DNA from: Rhynochetos jubatus
Taxonomy: Eukaryota > Chordata > Aves > Eurypygiformes > Rhynochetidae
NCBI GenBank assembly: GCA_027574665.1
Contig: CM050654.1
Location: 26,183,722 to 26,247,721, forward strand
Length of the DNA: 64,000 bases
Direction of reading: 5' to 3'
This document shows positions 9,475 to 27,033 of the stretch, one piece after another. Under the pieces are notes generated by a model that saw nothing but the letters and a program-made list of their open reading frames with translations, did not search any database and had not been told where the DNA came from. The translations under genes were made by a program, and so were the position numbers. Within the stretch, counting starts at the first letter, position 1, and each line of letters opens with the position of its first letter.

Positions 9475-12400
9475 ATGGCCCTTTTCGAGACGCAGTACCA
9501 GCGCCTGGAGAGCTCCTCCACCGAGTCTCCTCCCGGCGGCGGCGACCTGCTCGTCCACGTCCCCGAGGGAGCCAAGTGTGAGCAGCGGCACCGGGGGTTA
9601 GGGCCTGGCCGGCGGCCTGAGCCCGAGGGGAGCTGGGGGTGGAGGAGCGTCAGGCCGCGGGGACCGGCGGTGTCCGGGTTGCGGGGGGGAAGACCCGGGC
9701 TGGCTCAGGTGGCTGGGGAGCGGGCAAGCGGCCAGGGACCGAGGGCACCGAGAGGAGGCGGGGATGGGGGCTGCGGGGCCTCGGGGGGCCGGGATGGGGC
9801 CGGGGGGTCGTGCCTGCCGCAGCAGCGAGTCTGGGTGTGCCGGAGGGCCCCTCACCCTGCGCTTCTCCTTCCCTCAGCCCCGTGGCATCACATCGAGAAC
9901 CTGGACCTCTTCTTCTCTCGCATATCCTTTCGCAGGGTGGGTTCCGGTGGGGTGCACCCCGCCGCCTCCTGGGCCCTCGGTGCTGGTGGCAGCGCTGGGT
10001 TTGGTGTAAATCGGAGCTGGGACAGCGTCTGCTCCTTCCCGGGGGACACCACACGGCTCCAGAGGGGCAGGGGGGTGGCAGAACCCCATGCCTGTGTGGT
10101 GCTGTCATCTGACACCGAGGGGACAGACAGGTTCTGTTCGGCATCGTGGCTGAGTGATGACATTCTGAGTTGCAGTTATAATTAAAGCTTTATTTCCTCA
10201 GCAGGATATTGTGGTTAGCATAGCATGGAGTTTATAACCAGAACGACACAGGATTTCTGTCAGCACACTCAGTGTAGTACACTCTTATAAGTAGCACAGT
10301 ACAAAATTTCATAGCACTGCTCAGCTTATGGTTCCTAATCACCTGGGCCATCTGCAGATCAGCTCATATCTTGCCATGTGGTTTGCTGTGTCAGTGTAAC
10401 AATCACAGTCTAGATTCAAAAATCATACAAAAGCACTCAAGTCACTCTGTCCTCGGAGGAAGCAGATGATGGTGGAGGCATCCCTGGCCACTCACAGGTC
10501 CCGAGTCTCAGTACAGCAGCCGTTCCAGTCCACGTTTCTCCTTAGGACTTGTAGCTCCTTGATTTTGTGGACAGTGCTCTGAGTGCTGTTTTGCTTTCCT
10601 GCTCTGTGACGGGGACATCAACATCACCCAGTTGGCCGGATGCCTGGGACCTTCAAGGCCATCAAGGAAGGGATTCATTGGCCTGGTGCCCAGGAATCCT
10701 GAAGCTGGTAGGGAGGGGAAGAAGCAATCTGGTTTCTCTACTTGGTTCACAGGACCTTCGGGGCCTGATAGTGAGGGACAGGGAACTAACACATGACCCG
10801 CTCAATCACAGGGAATGGCAGGTTGCCTTCGGCGTTCGTTACGCTGACCGTGTTACCAGGGGTCAGGAGCAGGGGCCCATGTGCTGAGGGTGTTAAATTT
10901 GTTTTTGCCTGTCTCTGTGTGTCCTGCCCTGCTCACCCTTGTGCAGCCTGAGGGCAGGCTGAGGTTCTGCTCTGTGCTGGGACAGACCCCCCTCTGGGTT
11001 TTGGGTGGGCTGAGGAAGGAGCTTGGATGGAGCCAAGTCCTCTTATCCCAACTGTGCTTTACCTGGGCAGAGTGTGTTTCCCTGCAGTGGAGAACCAGCT
11101 TGCTGATGACTAGAGATGTGGGGGGCGGAGGCTTGGCTGGGGGATGCCAGTGGGGCAGAAGCCTCTCCATCCTTCGTCAGAGGGAAGGAGTCTCCGGACT
11201 GTTCTCCTTGACGGTAGCTTTCACGTCTATAACCTGCATCAGAAGAATGGCTTCACCTGCATGCTCATTGGAGAGATCTTTGAGCTCATGTAAGTGCGGG
11301 ATCCCCCTCCGTTGTGGCTGTGACAGCTGCTGGGGAGCAGCCGCAGGATTCTGCCGAGCTCCTGCAGCTGGGTGGGCGGGAGGGTTCCTGTCTCCCCTTC
11401 GTTAGGGTTTTCTGTACCCCAAAGCTGCGTTCCGCTTCAAGGCACTGGTGCCCTTGAGCTTTCCCGCCGCCGTGGCTGTGTGAACACATCTCCGTGACGC
11501 GTGATCCTGCCTGCTTCGCGTTTTGGGGGGACAGAAAGGGCGATTCCCTCACGCCTGCTCCCTTTTCTCACAGGCAGTTCATCTTTGTGGTGGCGTTCAC
11601 CACCTTTCTTATCAGCTGCGTGGATTACGACATCCTTTTTGCCAACAAAGCGGTAAATCACAGCCAGCATCCCAGTGAGCCCATTAAGGTGACTCTGCCA
11701 GATGCCTTCCTGCCTCCGAATGTCTGCAGTGCAAGGTAGGGGCAGCGCAGGGCATGTTACCACGGCTCTCGCTTTCTCAGGTACTCAGGGCACCTGCCTG
11801 GGCCTGTCTCCCACTGCTTGTCTCTTCTTACTTGCAGAATCCAGGCAAACAGCTTCCTCATCTGCATCCTGGTGATAGCTGGAGTTTTCTGGATCCACCG
11901 ACTCGTCAAATTTATCTACAACATTTGCTGCTACTGGGAGATTCACTCTTTCTACATCAATGCCCTCAAAATCCCTATGGTAAGCACGTGGGCCGAGGGC
12001 TGCGTGCGGGAGGCCTTTGCTGAGTGGTGGGAAGCAGCTCACCTTCACTCCTCTCCGGAGCCAGCTTCTCCAAGAGACCTGTAGCGAACCCTCTTCCCTC
12101 TGCTCCGTAACCACATGGGTCTCCTTTCAGGCTCTTCCCCTGCAGCCGACTCACTGTGTGTTAACCCCTCATGCCCGGTGTGCCTCTGCCTGCTGGCACA
12201 GGCCCCTGCTGTCTGTGAGGATATCCCTCCCAAGGCGGAGCGAGCCGAGAGGCTTGGTTGGTCCCCAGCTTCTCCACAGACTCCCTCTGGGACGCTCCTT
12301 AAGTCCCTTCCCCTCTTGGTGTCTTCCTGCTGCCTCCAAATGGCAGCTCTGGGAGGACCCGAGGGAGCCTGGAGCTGTGCTCCTGCCGGGAGCGTGAGTG

Positions 12401-15400
12401 GCTGGGAAACAGTCACCTGCGCTAATCCAGGGGTAAAGGGCACCGGCTCACCGCAGGCTGAAGGGGTGCAGGGAGGTGCCTCGTGTCCCGGTGTTGGATG
12501 TGCCTCGTCAGCACCGCGAAGCACGCTGGGACCTGCTGTTTGAGCAGGCGCAGCCTGGGCTCTGCCCCTGGATGCGTCCTGACCCTGACTTGCCGCTTGC
12601 CCCCTTCCAGTCCACCCTGCCGTACTACACCTGGCAGGAGGTGCAGGCCCGCATCGTGCAGATCCAGAAGGAGCACCAGATCTGCATCCACAAGAAGGAG
12701 CTGACGGAGCTGGACATCTACCACCGCATCCTCCGCTTCAAGAACTACATGGTGGCCATGGTGAACAAGTCGCTGCTGCCCATCCGCTTCCGCCTGCCCT
12801 TGCTGGGAGACACCGTCTTCTACACGCGTGGGCTCAAGTACAACTTCGAGCTCATCTTCTTCTGGGGGCCTGGATCCCTCTTTGAGAACGAGTGGAGCCT
12901 GAAGGCCGAGTACAAGCGGGCCGGGAACCGCCTGGAGCTGGCTGAGAAGCTCAGCACTCGTATCCTCTGGATCGGCATTGCTAACTTCCTCCTCTGCCCC
13001 CTCATCCTCATCTGGCAGATCCTCTACGCCTTCTTCAGCTACACGGAAATCCTGAAGCGGGAGCCGGGCAGCCTGGGCGCCCGCTGCTGGTCTCTCTACG
13101 GCCGCTGTTACCTCCGTCACTTCAATGAGCTGGACCACGAACTGCACTCACGCCTCAGCAAGGGCTACAAGCCAGCTTCCAAGTACATGAACTGCTTTAT
13201 CTCCCCGCTCCTCACCATCGTGGCCAAGAACGTGGCCTTCTTTGCTGGCTCCATCCTGGCTGTGCTCATCGCTCTCACCATCTACGACGAGGACGTGCTG
13301 GCGGTTGAGCACGTCCTGACCACGGTCACCCTGCTCGGGGTGGGCATCACGGTGTGCAGGTGAGGTGGGTCTGGGCTGCTGCCGTGCTCCCGGCAGCGCT
13401 GTGGGGAGCCGTGGGGCTGACAGCTGCCCATGCGAACACGCTTTTCGGTTGCAAGTGGGCGTGAATCTGCCTCAGAGAAGGGCATGAGTCAGGGCCAGGC
13501 GTGAGAAGGGGGTGGTGGTGATTTGGGGGCAGTGGTTGCACAGATATGAGGGAGCTGTACAGCAGCACCCACCCAGAGCTGGGCTGGCAGGAAGGTTTGG
13601 GTTGGGCGTGAAGGCTACAGGTGGGCCTGTGTTACGGCCCGGTCACCCTGGCCTCCTGGAATGAGATCTCCCGGGAACTGCGGTGTGACGATGTGATGTT
13701 TCTCTCTCCTGTCCTACAGGTCTTTCATCCCCGACCAGCACCTGGTGTTTTGCCCAGAGCAGCTGCTGCGAGTCATCTTGGCACACATCCACTACATGCC
13801 TGACCACTGGCAGGGAAATGCCCACCGCTACGAGACCAGGGATGAGTTTGCCCAGCTCTTCCAGTACAAAGCGGTGAGCTGGGCTTGCAAGGGGCTGGGA
13901 TGGGGACTCAGCCCGATCCCTGCAGGAGTGAGAAGCTGCCGGAGAGCTGAGCAGCTCCCGGGCTGGCAGAGGGAGCTTTCTCAGCGACGCCCTGATGAAG
14001 ATGGGCTGGAGCTGGGGGCTGGCTTTGGGATTGCAGGTTTTTTGACACCCTCAAGCTTGCACTGAGCCCATCCTCTCTGTCCTCAGGTCTTCATCCTGGA
14101 GGAGCTCCTGAGTCCCATCATCACCCCCCTGATCCTCATCGTCTGCCTGCGGCCCAAGTCCTTGGACATCGTCGACTTCTTCCGCAACTTCACGGTGGAG
14201 GTGGTGGGTGTGGGCGACACTTGCTCCTTTGCCCAGATGGACGTGCGCCAGCACGGACACCCGGCGGTAGGTCCTGGGGATGGCGGGGAAGCAGCCCGGG
14301 CTCCCCACCAGCATGCCTGGTCCTCTAGACCCATGAGAGGCCGTAACTTGCCACTCCAGGCAGCTCACGGCCCAGAAGGCTCTTGTGGCCCAGCTGTGAT
14401 TGTTAATGTGATGTTTTGTGAGCCAGGCTTTGTCACTTCTTTAGTTGACGTCCTTGCCTGTCTTCACAACCAGCAGCCCTGTGTCCTCAGGAGGGAGGAG
14501 CGGGGATATTTGGACACCTAGAAAGCGTCACCACTGAGAACTGACTTAAAGAAGTTGGGCTGCTTGTGCCCAAGAGAGGCAGCCTCGGGGAGATGGGAAG
14601 CATTTTCCATTATGGGGAATCAAGTGCAGAGGGAACGCGGTTCCTTCCATTTCCTGTGCTTGGGAATTTAGGTCACTTGTCAGGAATGACTCCTTGGTGA
14701 CAGAGCCATGAGCTAGGGTAGACTCACTGTGACAGGAAGCTTTTAAGAACAGTCATTTTTTTTGACTGTAGCCGCTCCTGCGAGCTGGAGAGTACAAGAC
14801 GAGGTCTTTCAGCTCGGTATTTCAGCCTATGCTGGGTGCTGCGTGCTTTGCCCAGTCTGACCGTGGGGCTCCCAGGCCCGGCGGGGGTGTAAAGCTGATC
14901 CCATCCCTCATTACCTGTCTGTGCTCCGCAGTGGATGTCGGCGGGGAAGACGGAGGCCTCCATTTACCAGCAGGCCGAGGATGGCAAAACGGAGCTGTCC
15001 CTCATGCACTTCGCCATCACCAACCCCAAGTGGCAGCCGCCTCGTGAGAGCACGGCCTTCATCGGCTTCCTGAAGGAGCGGGTGCACCGGGACAGCAGTG
15101 TGGCGCTGGCTCAGCAGGCTGTGCTCCCCGAAAATGCCCTCTTCAGCTCCATCCAGTCCCTGCAGTCAGAGTCAGAGGTGCTGGGGCTGGGGGGCATGTG
15201 GGATGCTCTTGGGGTGCTTGCTGAGTGCTGGGAAACTGATAATCGGGCCCTCTGGGCCGTTTTGCCCCTGCCTGGGCTGTGTCTGGGGATGCAAATGCGA
15301 TGGATCAGCATGAGTTGGGACTGCTGCCATGTTTCTAGGGAAGGCAGCAGGCTGTCCTGGGCGCCTATGAGGTGGGAGAGGGGCCAGGGGAGCTGGGGTG

Positions 15401-17004
15401 CCCCAGTTCTGTGGTGCTGGTGGGGATCAGGCCTCCCAAGTCCGCACAGGACAGTGATTCTCTCCCTTTCAACCCTGCAGCCTCACAGCCTGATTGCCAA
15501 CGTGATAGTGGGCTCCTCGGCACTGGGCTTCCACATGGGCCGGGACGGACAGGCCTCCCGCCATCTCTCTGAAGTGGCCTCGGCCCTGCGTTCCTTCTCC
15601 CCGCTCCAATCTGCCCAGCAGCCTCCCAGCGGCTTCCAGACGGCGGGAAGGGATGGAGAGGGATCCCAGCCTCGCGGCGCCAGTGCCATGACAGCCTCTG
15701 GGTAAGCTGCAGGCTGGAGAGGGGCGGCCGGACACCTTGCAAATTCCTCAAACCCTTGTCCGCTTGCCACTCAGTTGTCCTAGGTGCATGGTGGCATTTG
15801 TCTCTGCAGCCCAGGACAGCAAGGGGCATGTTTGTAAGCAGAGTTAGGCCCGGGTGCTTAGGCTGGCCCCGAAGGAGAGCGCTGGGGTTCTGGTGTTCTC
15901 CTGTGGGTACCACTGGCAGGGGAGAGGCAGTGCTGTAGACCGGTCACCTTGGGCATCTGAGGCGATGCTGCAGAGGGCCTGTTGTACCCATCCGGGAGCA
16001 GATGTCTGCCAGCCTGGCATCAGAGCGGGGAGGGGCCGGGCGGCGTGGGGGGCATCTGGGCAGCAAACATCACTTGTGTGTCCCCTGGCAGTGCCGATGC
16101 GAGGACCGTGAGCTCGGGGAGCAGCGCCTGGGAGGGTCAGCTACAGAGCATGATCCTGTCGGAGTATGCCTCCACCGAGATGAGCCTCCACGCACTCTAC
16201 ATGCATGAGGTGAGCAGCCTGGAGTGGGGCTGGCCGCAGGGGTGCGGGGCAGGGCAGGCAGGGCTGGGGTGCCCTATCCGGAGTGACCGGGATACCAGTG
16301 CGTGTGAGAACAGGGACCAGCATGTGCGCAGCACTGGGGAGAGAGTGTGTTCCGCCACCTGAGCTCTCCCACACAGCTGACTCCTTTGCGTTTTGGCCTG
16401 CAGTTGCACAAGCAGCACGCCCAGCTGGAGCCCGAGCGGCACACTTGGCACCGACGAGAGAGCGACGAGAGCGGGGAGAGCGCCCATGAGGAACTGGACG
16501 CGCAGCGGGGTGCCCCCGTCCCCATCCCTCGCTCTGCCAGCTACCCCTTCTCCTCCCCGCGGCAGCCCGCCGAGGAGACGGCCACGCTACAGACCGGCTT
16601 CCAGCGGCGGTACGGTGGCATTACAGGTACGGGAGATCCGAGCTCGGGGTGAAAGCCCCAGATCCGGTGCCCTGTAGCCTGGCAGGAGTAGCCTGCCTGT
16701 CCCTGAAGTCCCCGAGGTAGCTCATCTTCCTCTGTGCTTCTCCTGCAGACCCGGGCACAGTACACAGAGCCCCATCGCACTTCTCCCGCCTCCCCCTGGG
16801 TGGCTGGGCTGAGGACGGGCAGTCGGCGAGACACCCGGAGCCGGTGCCGGAGGAGAGCTCGGAGGATGAGCTTCCGCCGCAAATCCACAAGGTAGGGGCG
16901 AGGGCTGCGGCTCAGAGGGACGAGGTGTACGGGGGACACCGCCCTGGGGTGCTGGCAGCTGGTCCCGATAGGCGCCACACCCCTCTTCTGTCTTGCAGGT
17001 ATAG
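9475..17004 (+). CDS. ATG9A: Autophagy-related protein 9A, lipid scramblase
   Basis: Multi-pass scramblase of Golgi/endosomal vesicles that seeds autophagosomes. Fourteen coding exons: 9475-9577, 9878-9921, 11225-11289, 11574-11735, 11838-11979, 12611-13359, 13720-13873, 14087-14266, 14932-15177, 15481-15701, 16092-16209, 16404-16626, 16749-16891 and 16999-17004; 851 residues (human 839). The start ATG sits in a strong Kozak context. Y8-Q-R-L-E12 is the YxxPhiE AP-sorting signal near the N terminus. The conserved ATG9 core runs from about residue 37 to 530, with membrane segments in FVVAFTTFLISCVDYDILF, ILVIAGVFWIHRL, ILWIGIANFLLCPLILIWQI and related stretches. The C-terminal tail is Ser/Pro-rich, with the RRESDESGES segment. 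Exon 14 holds only the last codon and the stop. The intron after codon 49 is an AT-AC U12-type intron (separate entry). Shares a promoter with ANKZF1. Confidence 0.97.
9922..11224 (+). other. ATG9A: U12-type AT-AC intron of ATG9A (intron 2)
   Basis: The 5' splice site reads ATATCCTTT at 9922-9930, the exact minor-spliceosome AT-AC consensus. The branch-site motif TCCTTGAC is at 11205-11212, with the putative branch A at 11211, 13 bases before the 3' splice site. The intron ends ...TTCAC at 11224. Removing 9922-11224 joins CGC to GTCTATAAC and restores the conserved FFSR-VYNLHQKNG sequence; no GT-AG alternative does so in phase. Confidence 0.95.
10165..10420 (-). mobile_element. Possible old LTR fragment inside the ATG9A U12 intron
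   Basis: An AT-richer island in an otherwise GC-rich locus. Read on the minus strand it has a TATAA-like stretch followed about 100 bases later by AATAAA close to its end, an arrangement resembling a solo retroviral LTR. No target-site duplication or coding remnant could be established, and the boundaries are approximate. It may simply be unique intronic sequence. Confidence 0.28.
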
Positions 17005-18985
17005 CCTTGACGGGCTGGGGATCTCGTGGGGGGTCGCAGACCGGGAGCCGCTTGGGCAGCAGGATGTGGCGTCAGCCTGATTCTTCTCCCGTCCCCAGTG
17101 GGCAGGATAGTCCCGGGCTCCGTTTTCGTTGCCATCAATTGCCGAAGAGACAAAACTGCCAGGCCGGCGGCTTTGCGGTGGCACTCTTGTGTCCAGCCGT
17201 GTGTCCAGCCAACGCCACTCTGACTTGTGGGGTGAATGCGTGTGTGAGTACATACGTGTGTCTGTGTTCACATCTGTGTCGTCCGTGTCGGAGGATCGCT
17301 GCAGAGCCTCTGGAAGCTGATGGGACGGGACTAGCCGTGGGGAGCTGTGCACTGGCTCGGAGGTGGCAGCAGGAGCTGCTCGTCGAAGGGATGTGAGGTG
17401 GCACCAGTTCCAGATGTCTGCCCGAAGCTGGGACCTGCCTCCGACATGGAGCTGTTTGAGGGGGTCTAGCTCGGCCTGTGGCACCCACCTGCCCCACCTG
17501 CCGCCCTGGGGAGGTGCCCAGACCACCTTCGCCCTCCCGGAGAGGCCCTTCAGCGCGGAGCAGGACAGGAGTGGGACAGTCGTCCCTGCCTCTGCCCCAG
17601 CACCCTGCAGAGGGTCAGGAGCGCAGCTCCTGCTGGGGTGGGATGCGGAGCTGGTGGGAACAGCTGTGTCCGGGATCGGGGATGCCGCAGCTCTTCCCCA
17701 GCTCTCACGACAGCTGCCCCCCTGGATGCAGGGGTCGGTGGGGTCCCTGCCGTCCCTCCTGGCTGGCAGCCTCTTCCCCCCTGTGCGGCACCCGTGGGAT
17801 GTGGGCTGCTCGTGGGCCCTCCTGCAGTGCCAAAGAGACCCTGGTGTCTCCCGGGAGTGCTCAGAGCCCCCTTGGAGCCCACCCTGCAGCTCTTGTTTCT
17901 GTGGTACCCGGCCTTTCCTCTTTCCCAAGCAAAAGGCTTCAGTGCATCTCTGCTGGAGGCCTCCAGCTCCTCCTTCCCTCCGAAACCATCCTTTTCCTTG
18001 CCACGTGGCTTCGGCTGCTGCTGCCTGGGGGGCGAGGAGGGGTGCCCTGACCCCAGAAGGGAGAGGCAAGCCCCAGCCTGCCCCTGGGATGGAGATCGGG
18101 ATCCCGGCCCTGCAGCCTGGCCTCAGACAAGACCTTCCCGCCATTGTTCTGGTTTCCTTCTTTTCCAGCGGCAGTGTGTGAGGACCTGTGTCCTGGCTGA
18201 CCCCTGCCAGGCTTTCCTTTCCCCTCCCTGCCCCCACTCGCCTCGGGCAGGGGCTGCTTGCTTTCGCCATGCCCTCTGCGAGCTCGGCCATCCCCGTGGT
18301 CCAGGGCTGTTATCACCCCCTGCCCCTGGAGCCTGGGCCGCCTGCCCCCAGGGAGCCAGGCCCCCAGGGAGCCAGGCCAGGCTCTTTTTGGGGCGGTGGG
18401 TTCCCTGCTATGACGGGAGGGACGGACCGGAGCTGTGAGCATCCTGGGGGCTGCGAGCGACCAAGCCGAGCTCGGGGTGGGGGGACTGAGCCAAACGGGG
18501 TGTCCACAGCCCTGGGTGCTGCTGGGGCGCTTCCAGGGGGGGCAGCGGCTGCAACCACCCCGCAGCAGCTCCCGCTTGGGGCTGCCATGGCATGGCGAAG
18601 GGAAACCGAAAGCACGCTTCCCGGGATCCCAAGCTTTCCGGTGGCTTTTCCCCTCGGGCTGCTGCCCTGCACAGGGGGGTGCTCCACCCCGGGGGGCTGC
18701 AGGATCCCGCCCCGGCTTCCCGGAGGAATTGCTGCCGGTGTCCCAAGGCATGGAGGGGGGGAAGCCTGGGCCTTTCCCTTGGTGCCAGGAGGGATAGGCC
18801 GGTCAGGAGCAGGCCGGAGTCTCCGCCGCGTGTTGTGCTTGTGTCCCCGGTGTCCCATGTGCATGGCGAGCCATATCCCATCTCCCGGGGCGCGCGGGGG
18901 GTCCCCGGGGCGCGCGGTGTCGCACCCCCCCGCCCTCGCTTGTACAGCTGTATAGCCTTCTAATAAAGATGGGGTGTACCATCCC
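17005..18985 (+). other. ATG9A: ATG9A 3' UTR
   Basis: About 2 kb of GC-rich sequence after the ATG9A stop with no supported exon. It contains a TG-rich stretch near 17235-17290 and ends at the AATAAA of 18962-18967. Long antisense open frames across it look like by-products of high GC. Confidence 0.75.
18962..18967 (+). terminator. ATG9A: ATG9A poly(A) signal
   Basis: Canonical AATAAA, the first on the plus strand after the ATG9A stop codon, about 1 kb upstream of the ABCB6 start codon. Confidence 0.8.
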
Positions 18986-18989
18986 TGCC

Positions 18990-19995
18990 CGCCTCCGAGC
19001 CTCCCTTCGCCCCGCGCCCTTCCCGGCTGCTCCCGGAGCCCGCTCCCGGCCGGGGGGGGGCACGGGGGGGGCTATATTTATCCCTGGGCCCGTCCTGCCT
19101 GACCTCTGCGGCGGGCAGGGCCCTGGCCGGGGCCGGGGGGGGATATCTCGGTGCCGCAGGACCGGGCTGGCGCCGGCGATAAGCGACAGCGGGGCACATA
19201 GCCAGGGTTTCGGGACCACCGCCCCCACCGCCGCCGACCCCGGCCCGGGGGTTCGTCCGACACCCCCCCGGGTCCATCCCTGCGGGGGGAGGGGGATCCG
19301 CGCCGCCTGGGGCTGGCACCGGGGCGGGGGATGCGTTCCTGGAGCCGGGGGTGGGCGGGGAGCGGGGCGGAGCCAAGCGGCGCCGGGGCCCGGCGAGCGG
19401 GCGGCGGCTGGCGGCGGCGCGGGGGCCCGGAACGGGCCGGGGCCGGCGGGCCCGGGGCAGGTGAGCGGGCCGGGGGGGGTGGGGCACGGGCAGGGCGGCG
19501 GGGCCGGCACGGCGGCTGCGAGGGCGGCGGGGCCGAGCGGCGCCGGGCGGGCATTGCCCCCGGCACGGCCCTCGCCCACGCGTGTCCTTCGCCCACGCGT
19601 GTCCCTGCTCGCCCTCGCGTGTCCTCTGCCTTTGCCCTTGCATTGCTCCGTGCATCCCCTTCGCATTACCCTCCCCACCCCGCATTGCCCCCGGTGCCCC
19701 CCCGGCACCCCCCTGCCCCCCCGTGTCCCAAGGGCCCAGGTGGCTCTTGGGGGGGCGTGCAGTGCAGTGTTACACACCCTCCCCCCCCCCCAGCACTGCC
19801 AGGCCCCACAGGCAGACCCACATCCATCCCATTTGACCCTGGCCCCGCTTCCGTGCACGCATCCGCGTGTCCGCGCCCAGCGGCGCTTGCCCCTGTCCCC
19901 ACGAGCATCCCGCTCCGCTCGGCCGCGCCGTCCCGCCGTGGCTCCCTCCACGCTCCAGCCCTCCTTCTTCTCTCCGCAGCCGGTGACCTGCCAGG
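18990..19995 (+). promoter_or_regulatory. ABCB6: ABCB6 CpG-island promoter, 5' noncoding exon and 5' UTR intron
   Basis: Very GC-rich. A TATA-like CTATATTTA occurs at 19072-19080. A good donor (GGGGCAG|GTGAGC) at 19460/19461 and an acceptor (TCTCCGCAG) ending at 19979 suggest a noncoding first exon ending at 19460 and a 5' UTR intron 19461-19979, leaving 16 bases of leader (19980-19995) before the ATG. The transcription start is not determinable. A long plus-strand open frame through this region has no family resemblance. Confidence 0.6.
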
Positions 19996-25693
<5,698 letters not shown>

Positions 25694-26169
25694 ACAGGGC
25701 CAGGGGCAGCTCTGCTGCGACACTGACTCCGGGACCCAGACCCCCGCGCTGCCAGGGAGCCCTGCGTGCCCTGGGGGAGCTGCAGGGGCTGGGTTGGACA
25801 CTCCACTACATTTGTACCCGTTTGTTTTGCTGTCATGTAGTTTGTTAAACCAGGTCCTTCCCAGCTCTGCGCCCGTGTGCTCTGGGCAGGGTACGCACCT
25901 GCAGGCCCCCGTGGGGCCCGTGCGCCGCGCAGGGCAGGCAGGGTTATTGCCTGGGCTCAGGCGGGTGAGGGGCTGAGCAGGCTGCCCCCTCCCCGCACAA
26001 AGGGCTGAGCAGGGCGGGGGGCTGCTCTCCACTGGCGATGGTGCTGGCTTCACTCCCGTGCGCCCCCCCGCCTTGCACCTCCCTGTGCCCCCATCCAGAG
26101 AGATGCACCGCTCTGGGCTGGGCACCAAGCGACCACCCCCCCAGGCACCTCTGCACCTCGTGCCATGCT
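25694..26169 (+). other. ABCB6: ABCB6 3' UTR / convergent intergenic stretch
   Basis: No coding exon is supported here. No AATAAA is found on the plus strand after the ABCB6 stop. The first near-canonical signal is ATTAAA at 26415-26420, inside the ZFAND2B 3' UTR on the other strand. Confidence 0.5.
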
Positions 26170-26175
26170 TTTATT
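26170..26175 (-). terminator. ZFAND2B: ZFAND2B poly(A) signal
   Basis: TTTATT on the plus strand reads AATAAA on the minus strand, about 860 bases beyond the ZFAND2B stop at 27034-27036. The interval 26176-27033 would be its 3' UTR; no other exon is seen there. Confidence 0.7.
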
Positions 26176-26414
26176 GTCTCCCAGGCAGCACAGGGACAGT
26201 CTCAGCGTTCCCTCAGCGCAGCCCAAGCCCCCCTCCCGCCCCAGGGTGGCAGTGCCAGCAGCTGGCACCCCCCCACCTCAGCTGGAGGCTGCTCAGCGTG
26301 CGCCAGCCCAGCCCGTTCCAGAGTCTGGGGCAGCAGGAAGGCGGCCGCAGCCCTCCCACATGAGCGATGCCGGCACAGCCAAGTCGCTGCTGAGGTTGCC
26401 TTTTCAGTTGTTCA

Positions 26415-26420
26415 ATTAAA
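26415..26420 (+). terminator. ABCB6: Candidate ABCB6 poly(A) signal (ATTAAA)
   Basis: Second-best poly(A) hexamer and the first on the plus strand after ABCB6. Its use would make the ABCB6 and ZFAND2B transcripts overlap tail to tail by about 250-300 bases. Confidence 0.3.
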
Positions 26421-27033
26421 GCAGAAAGGAAACACGGCTCCGTTCAGCCTCGGAGAGGTCCCGGGCCGCGTGGCGTAAGGCCCAACGCGCTCTTGTGCAT
26501 GCAAACGGCAGGGGAGGCACCGAGGGCATGGGGAGCGGGCGAGGGGCTGCCTTCGTGCTGCCGGGAGGCCAGGCATCCGGCCGTGCCACGTCTGAGGGGC
26601 TGGCACGGCCCTTCCCAGAGCACGAAATCCAGCCCCTGCTACCGCAGCGGGCAGCCTCGGCCCAGCTGCACGTCTGAGCACGCAGAGACGTCCCCGCGCA
26701 GCTCTTCCCTCGCCCCACGGTCCCAGCAATGCCAGGACACGGCACCGGTGGCTGAGCGCGTGCCACGGGCTGCTGCTTGCTTTGGTGTGTGCTCAGCCTC
26801 CTCCCGCGCCATCACCTCTCCAGGAGCGTCGGCAAACTGGCTTTAGGCAGGTACCGGGGTGTCAGCGTGTTTGGCAGCTCGCTTACAGCCCCTGGGGAGA
26901 CGGGTTGTCCCTGGTGAGGGGCTCTTGTCATCAGTGTCCAGGCCAGAACCCCACAGCATCCCCGCGGGAGGCCAGAGCTGCTCCTCGGGTCAACAAGGCT
27001 CCCACGTCCGCCGGCGCGCCCCGCCTCACGCGC

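Noticed and set aside
16912-18291. 459-codon minus-strand open frame over the ATG9A 3' UTR
   Set aside because: GC-driven frame in a 3' UTR; low-complexity Pro/Arg/Gly content, no domain, no splice or promoter support.
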